From positions 1 through 7,729 of the forward strand of contig JBPCWZ010000129.1 of the NCBI GenBank assembly GCA_051009015.1: a stretch of 7,729 bases of DNA, given 5' to 3'. Made by a program: the position numbers and the translations under genes. Within the stretch, counting starts at the first letter, position 1. Every line of letters begins with the position of its first letter. The stretch comes from JAHRAH01 sp051009015 (lineage in GTDB: Bacteria > Pseudomonadota > Gammaproteobacteria > Tethybacterales > Persebacteraceae). Shown one piece after another: positions 6,399-7,729 of this stretch. Under the pieces are notes generated by a model that worked only from the letters and a program-made list of their open reading frames with translations, was not told where the DNA came from and did not search any database.

Positions 6399-6420
6399 GG
6401 GCGGTCATAAATGACCGCCC
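6399..6420 (-). terminator. hairpin III: rho-independent terminator downstream of the 195-residue protein gene
   Basis: An 8-bp stem GGGCGGTC / GACCGCCC (6399-6406 with 6413-6420) with loop ATAAAT. The outermost A-T pair of hairpins I and II is lost here (A6398 against C6421). On the - strand it is followed by TATTTTTATAAA. It is the first terminator met after the unknown gene that ends at 6537. Confidence 0.7.
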
Positions 6421-6423
6421 CCC

Positions 6424-6528
6424 AAGCCGCGCCGTGCATCGCCAAACCTGACCACACCTCGCCAGACCAGACCGTGCATTGCATTGCCTAACCGCGCCTC
6501 GCCAGACCCAACCAAGCATCGCCGTGTG
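6424..6528. repeat. pentamer array III (20-21 units of NNRCM)
   Basis: The longest array. Units include AAGCC, GCGCC, GTGCA, TCGCC, AAACC, TGACC, ACACC, TCGCC, AGACC, AGACC, GTGCA, TTGCA and TTGCC, ending TCGCC, GTGTG. It stops only 8 bp from the stop codon of the neighbouring gene. Seven successive units (6439-6473) give GG every five bases on the - strand. Confidence 0.82.
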
Positions 6529-6536
6529 AAAAGTAG

Positions 6537-7124
6537 TTATCTGCTTTTTACCTTGTTGAATTCCTCAACCTCAAAGCGCCCGAACTGCGGGCGAAAGTCG
6601 CCCAGACCGGCGCGTTTGCCCGCAGTTTCCAGCCACAGCCGCACATCATCGTGGTTGCAGATATCTTCGTCAATGTCCATTGAAAAAGTGCAATCCCATT
6701 CCTTAAAGATGGGGCGCACTTTCATAATGGCACTGCGCTGAATGACAACCCTGCGCCGGTCGGTAAATTCCCCGCTTTTCCACAGGGCATCCGGCATTTT
6801 CTTTCCCTTAAAGGGAAAGTCAAACGCGCCGTGGTCATTAACCATAATGCCCGCTTTGGCATTCGGTCCCGCCTTGAATTTTTTTGCCCCTGCCACAATG
6901 CAGGCAAAAAGATTAACATCCGGGATGATAATCCTGCCCTGCTCGTCAACATACAGTGCGCCTATGAAGTCAAGTCGCGCAATCGCGTCCTTATCGGCAT
7001 CGGTTTGGGGTTTTTTCTTGGTGAGTGCGGCTTTTTCTTTGGCATGCTCGGTTTGACTGTCAACGAGGGCGCCGTTGTGCATGAGGAGCGGGCGGACGCC
7101 GCGGATTTTGGCTTTGATTTCCAT
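6537..7124 (-). CDS. conserved-looking protein of unknown function, phage/mobile-element type context
   Basis: I do not recognise this 195-residue protein with confidence. It is soluble, with no signal or membrane segment. It opens with a strand-like MEIKAKIRGVRPLLMHNG, followed by a charged stretch (residues 24-50, many K, D and E). A central part, LDFIGALYVDEQGRIIIPDVNLFACIVAGAKKFK when pieced together (51-84), looks structured. Near the end a WLETAGKRAGLGDFRPQFG segment (164-182) gives a Gly-rich turn before a final strand. Alternating strands, a PLLM opening and a C-terminal G-rich turn recall RAMP/Cas7-type folds, but this is only a resemblance. The start at 7124 has a GGAG site (7133-7136) 8 nt upstream. 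It overlaps the tail of the HNH reading frame by 163 nt in another frame. Pentamer array III begins 8 bp after the stop. Confidence 0.72.
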   Translation of the reverse strand: MEIKAKIRGVRPLLMHNGALVDSQTEHAKEKAALTKKKPQTDADKDAIARLDFIGALYVDEQGRIIIPDVNLFACIVAGAKKFKAGPNAKAGIMVNDHGAFDFPFKGKKMPDALWKSGEFTDRRRVVIQRSAIMKVRPIFKEWDCTFSMDIDEDICNHDDVRLWLETAGKRAGLGDFRPQFGRFEVEEFNKVKSR

Positions 7125-7464
7125 TGTGGTTTCTCCATCTTCTGCCGGGCGGGAAGCGGTTTCGGCGGGAGACGCCCGGCATATCGCCGCCCCCGTAATT
7201 CATTGGTGATTATATCATGGCAACGCTTGCACAGAGTCGTCAAGTTATCCAGACAATCGCCCTTGCCATCCCACCGCCGCGGATAGTTGCGATGATGCAC
7301 TTCCAACCGCTCCTCGCCATCGCAAGCCCGGCAACGCCCGCCATCGCGAGCAACAGCAAGCCGCCGCAACTCCCCCCACTCCGAAGAGCGCATATACCCC
7401 TGCCATTTGGCTGAATTGTTTGCGGATGCAGTCAAGTGTGCGAGTCCGGTTTTTGCGCATTCAT
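6962..7464 (-). CDS. HNH endonuclease, start region frameshifted
   Basis: HNH nucleases cut DNA with a metal-bound beta-beta-alpha site. Using 178-residue numbering from a TTG at 7498, the domain is RDGGRCRACDGEERLEVHH, then DNLTTLCKRCHD: zinc-type cysteines C56, C59, C90 and C93, with H68/H69, N85 and H94 as the HNH residues. The preceding YMRSSEWGELRRLA is typical of small phage or mobile-element HNH proteins. The TTG cannot be the real start: the promoter's -10 overlaps it and it has no Shine-Dalgarno site. The ATG at 7464 has AGGAG 7 nt upstream but reads M-N-A-Q-K-P-D-S-H-T-stop. One more A in the run at 7450-7454 would join it to the HNH frame. The C-terminal 55 or so residues overlap the next gene and are basic, low-complexity and probably not native. 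Either indel, decay or recoding explains this. Confidence 0.78.
7133..7136 (-). promoter_or_regulatory. ribosome binding site of the 195-residue protein
   Basis: GGAG on the - strand, 8 nt before the ATG at 7124. It supports that start even though it lies inside the HNH frame. Confidence 0.65.
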
Positions 7465-7471
7465 AACTTTT

Positions 7472-7476
7472 CTCCT
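7472..7476 (-). promoter_or_regulatory. ribosome binding site in front of the HNH gene
   Basis: AGGAG on the - strand, 7 nt before the ATG at 7464. It marks that ATG as the intended start although its frame closes after 10 codons. Confidence 0.7.
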
Positions 7477-7499
7477 TTGTTTGATGCAAGCCGGACAAA

Positions 7500-7527
7500 A
7501 GTATAGCAGGAAATTTCCCCGAGTCAG
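7500..7527 (-). promoter_or_regulatory. extended -10 promoter for the HNH gene
   Basis: On the - strand a -35 box CTGACT (7522-7527) and a -10 box TATACT (7500-7505) are 16 bp apart, with TG at the extended -10 position (7507-7508). The predicted transcript starts near 7493, leaving a leader of about 30 nt that contains the AGGAG site. The spacer holds the palindrome GGAAATTTCC (7509-7518). Confidence 0.65.
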
Positions 7528-7574
7528 ATTCCCGCCGGTTGCGGTGTTATAATGCGGGGCACAAAACGGCGGAA

Positions 7575-7729
7575 CTAACCGCGCTTGCCAAAAGGCAGCA
7601 TGCGGCGAAGGATATCGTTTTTGTCTATGAAATGGTGTTTTAGCGCGGCGGCGGCATGCCCTGATGCCAAAGCCGCACCGCAATACGCAGCCCAATAGTG
7701 CAGTTGAATGGCAACATCGCGAACGGCAT
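7575..7729 (-). CDS. cytochrome b561, C-terminal end
   Basis: The last 50 codons of a cytochrome b561-family membrane protein, whose body lies beyond the right edge of the window. Read from 7727 downward it gives QLHYWAAYCGAALASGHAAA, then ALKHHFIDKNDILRRMLP and a short FGKRG tail before TAG. The transmembrane stretch ending GHAAAALKHHFID with paired histidines, then the LRRMLP close, is characteristic of the last helix of bacterial b561 proteins, which carry b-type haem in the inner membrane and move electrons from quinol or to periplasmic acceptors. There is no start in the window. Whether it is linked to the iorAB electron path cannot be judged; the HNH block and repeats lie between them. 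The gap 7528-7574 to the next promoter has no convincing terminator. Confidence 0.8.
   Translation of the reverse strand, partial: AVRDVAIQLHYWAAYCGAALASGHAAAALKHHFIDKNDILRRMLPFGKRG

Noticed and set aside
6299..6484. 61-codon - strand ORF across hairpin III and array II
   Set aside because: It reads through a terminator hairpin and pentamer arrays, and its composition simply mirrors the GGY repeat.
7496..7498. TTG as start of the HNH protein
   Set aside because: No Shine-Dalgarno site, and the -10 box sits immediately upstream, so the transcript should begin after it.
7548..7553. Extended -10 TATAAT on the + strand
   Set aside because: No matching -35 and no gene on the + strand downstream within the window.

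Overview
The window is about half G+C and proteobacterial in character, probably from a gamma- or betaproteobacterium: Shine-Dalgarno sites are AGGAG-like, and thyA-folA, a Tat-exported molybdenum hydroxylase and cytochrome b561 all fit. A Fic protein next to a membrane-anchored ankyrin protein would suit a host-associated lifestyle, but that is inference only. The chromosomal genes are ordinary. The unusual material is non-coding or lies in one accessory block on the right.

Left end, + strand: thyA (its 5' end is outside the window, and it carries one extra G that breaks the frame) overlaps folA by ATGA, giving the last two steps of the thymidylate cycle. A GC-rich inverted repeat lies between folA and the convergent ankyrin gene.

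Middle, - strand, read right to left: iorA-iorB (2Fe-2S subunit and Tat-exported molybdopterin subunit of an isoquinoline-1-oxidoreductase-like enzyme), then a 191-bp gap filled with four 41-bp direct repeats containing palindromic half-sites, then a class II Fic AMP-transferase with a winged-helix C terminus, then an ankyrin-repeat protein with its own promoter.

Right part, - strand, in the order of transcription: the last 50 codons of a cytochrome b561; a strong extended -10 promoter with a palindrome in its spacer; an HNH nuclease gene whose best start is out of frame by one base; an unrecognised 195-residue protein; then about 460 bp of composite repeats between that protein's stop codon and the iorA promoter. 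The repeats are three hairpin terminators with near-identical stems and different loops. Each is attached to an array of 15-21 pentamers in which three bases are nearly fixed and two vary freely (NNRCM on +, KGYNN on -). I do not recognise this element; it is the best candidate here for something undescribed.

Two genes (thyA, HNH) each need a one-base correction in a homopolymer run. Either both are decaying, or the assembly has indel errors, or the HNH case is genuine recoding.
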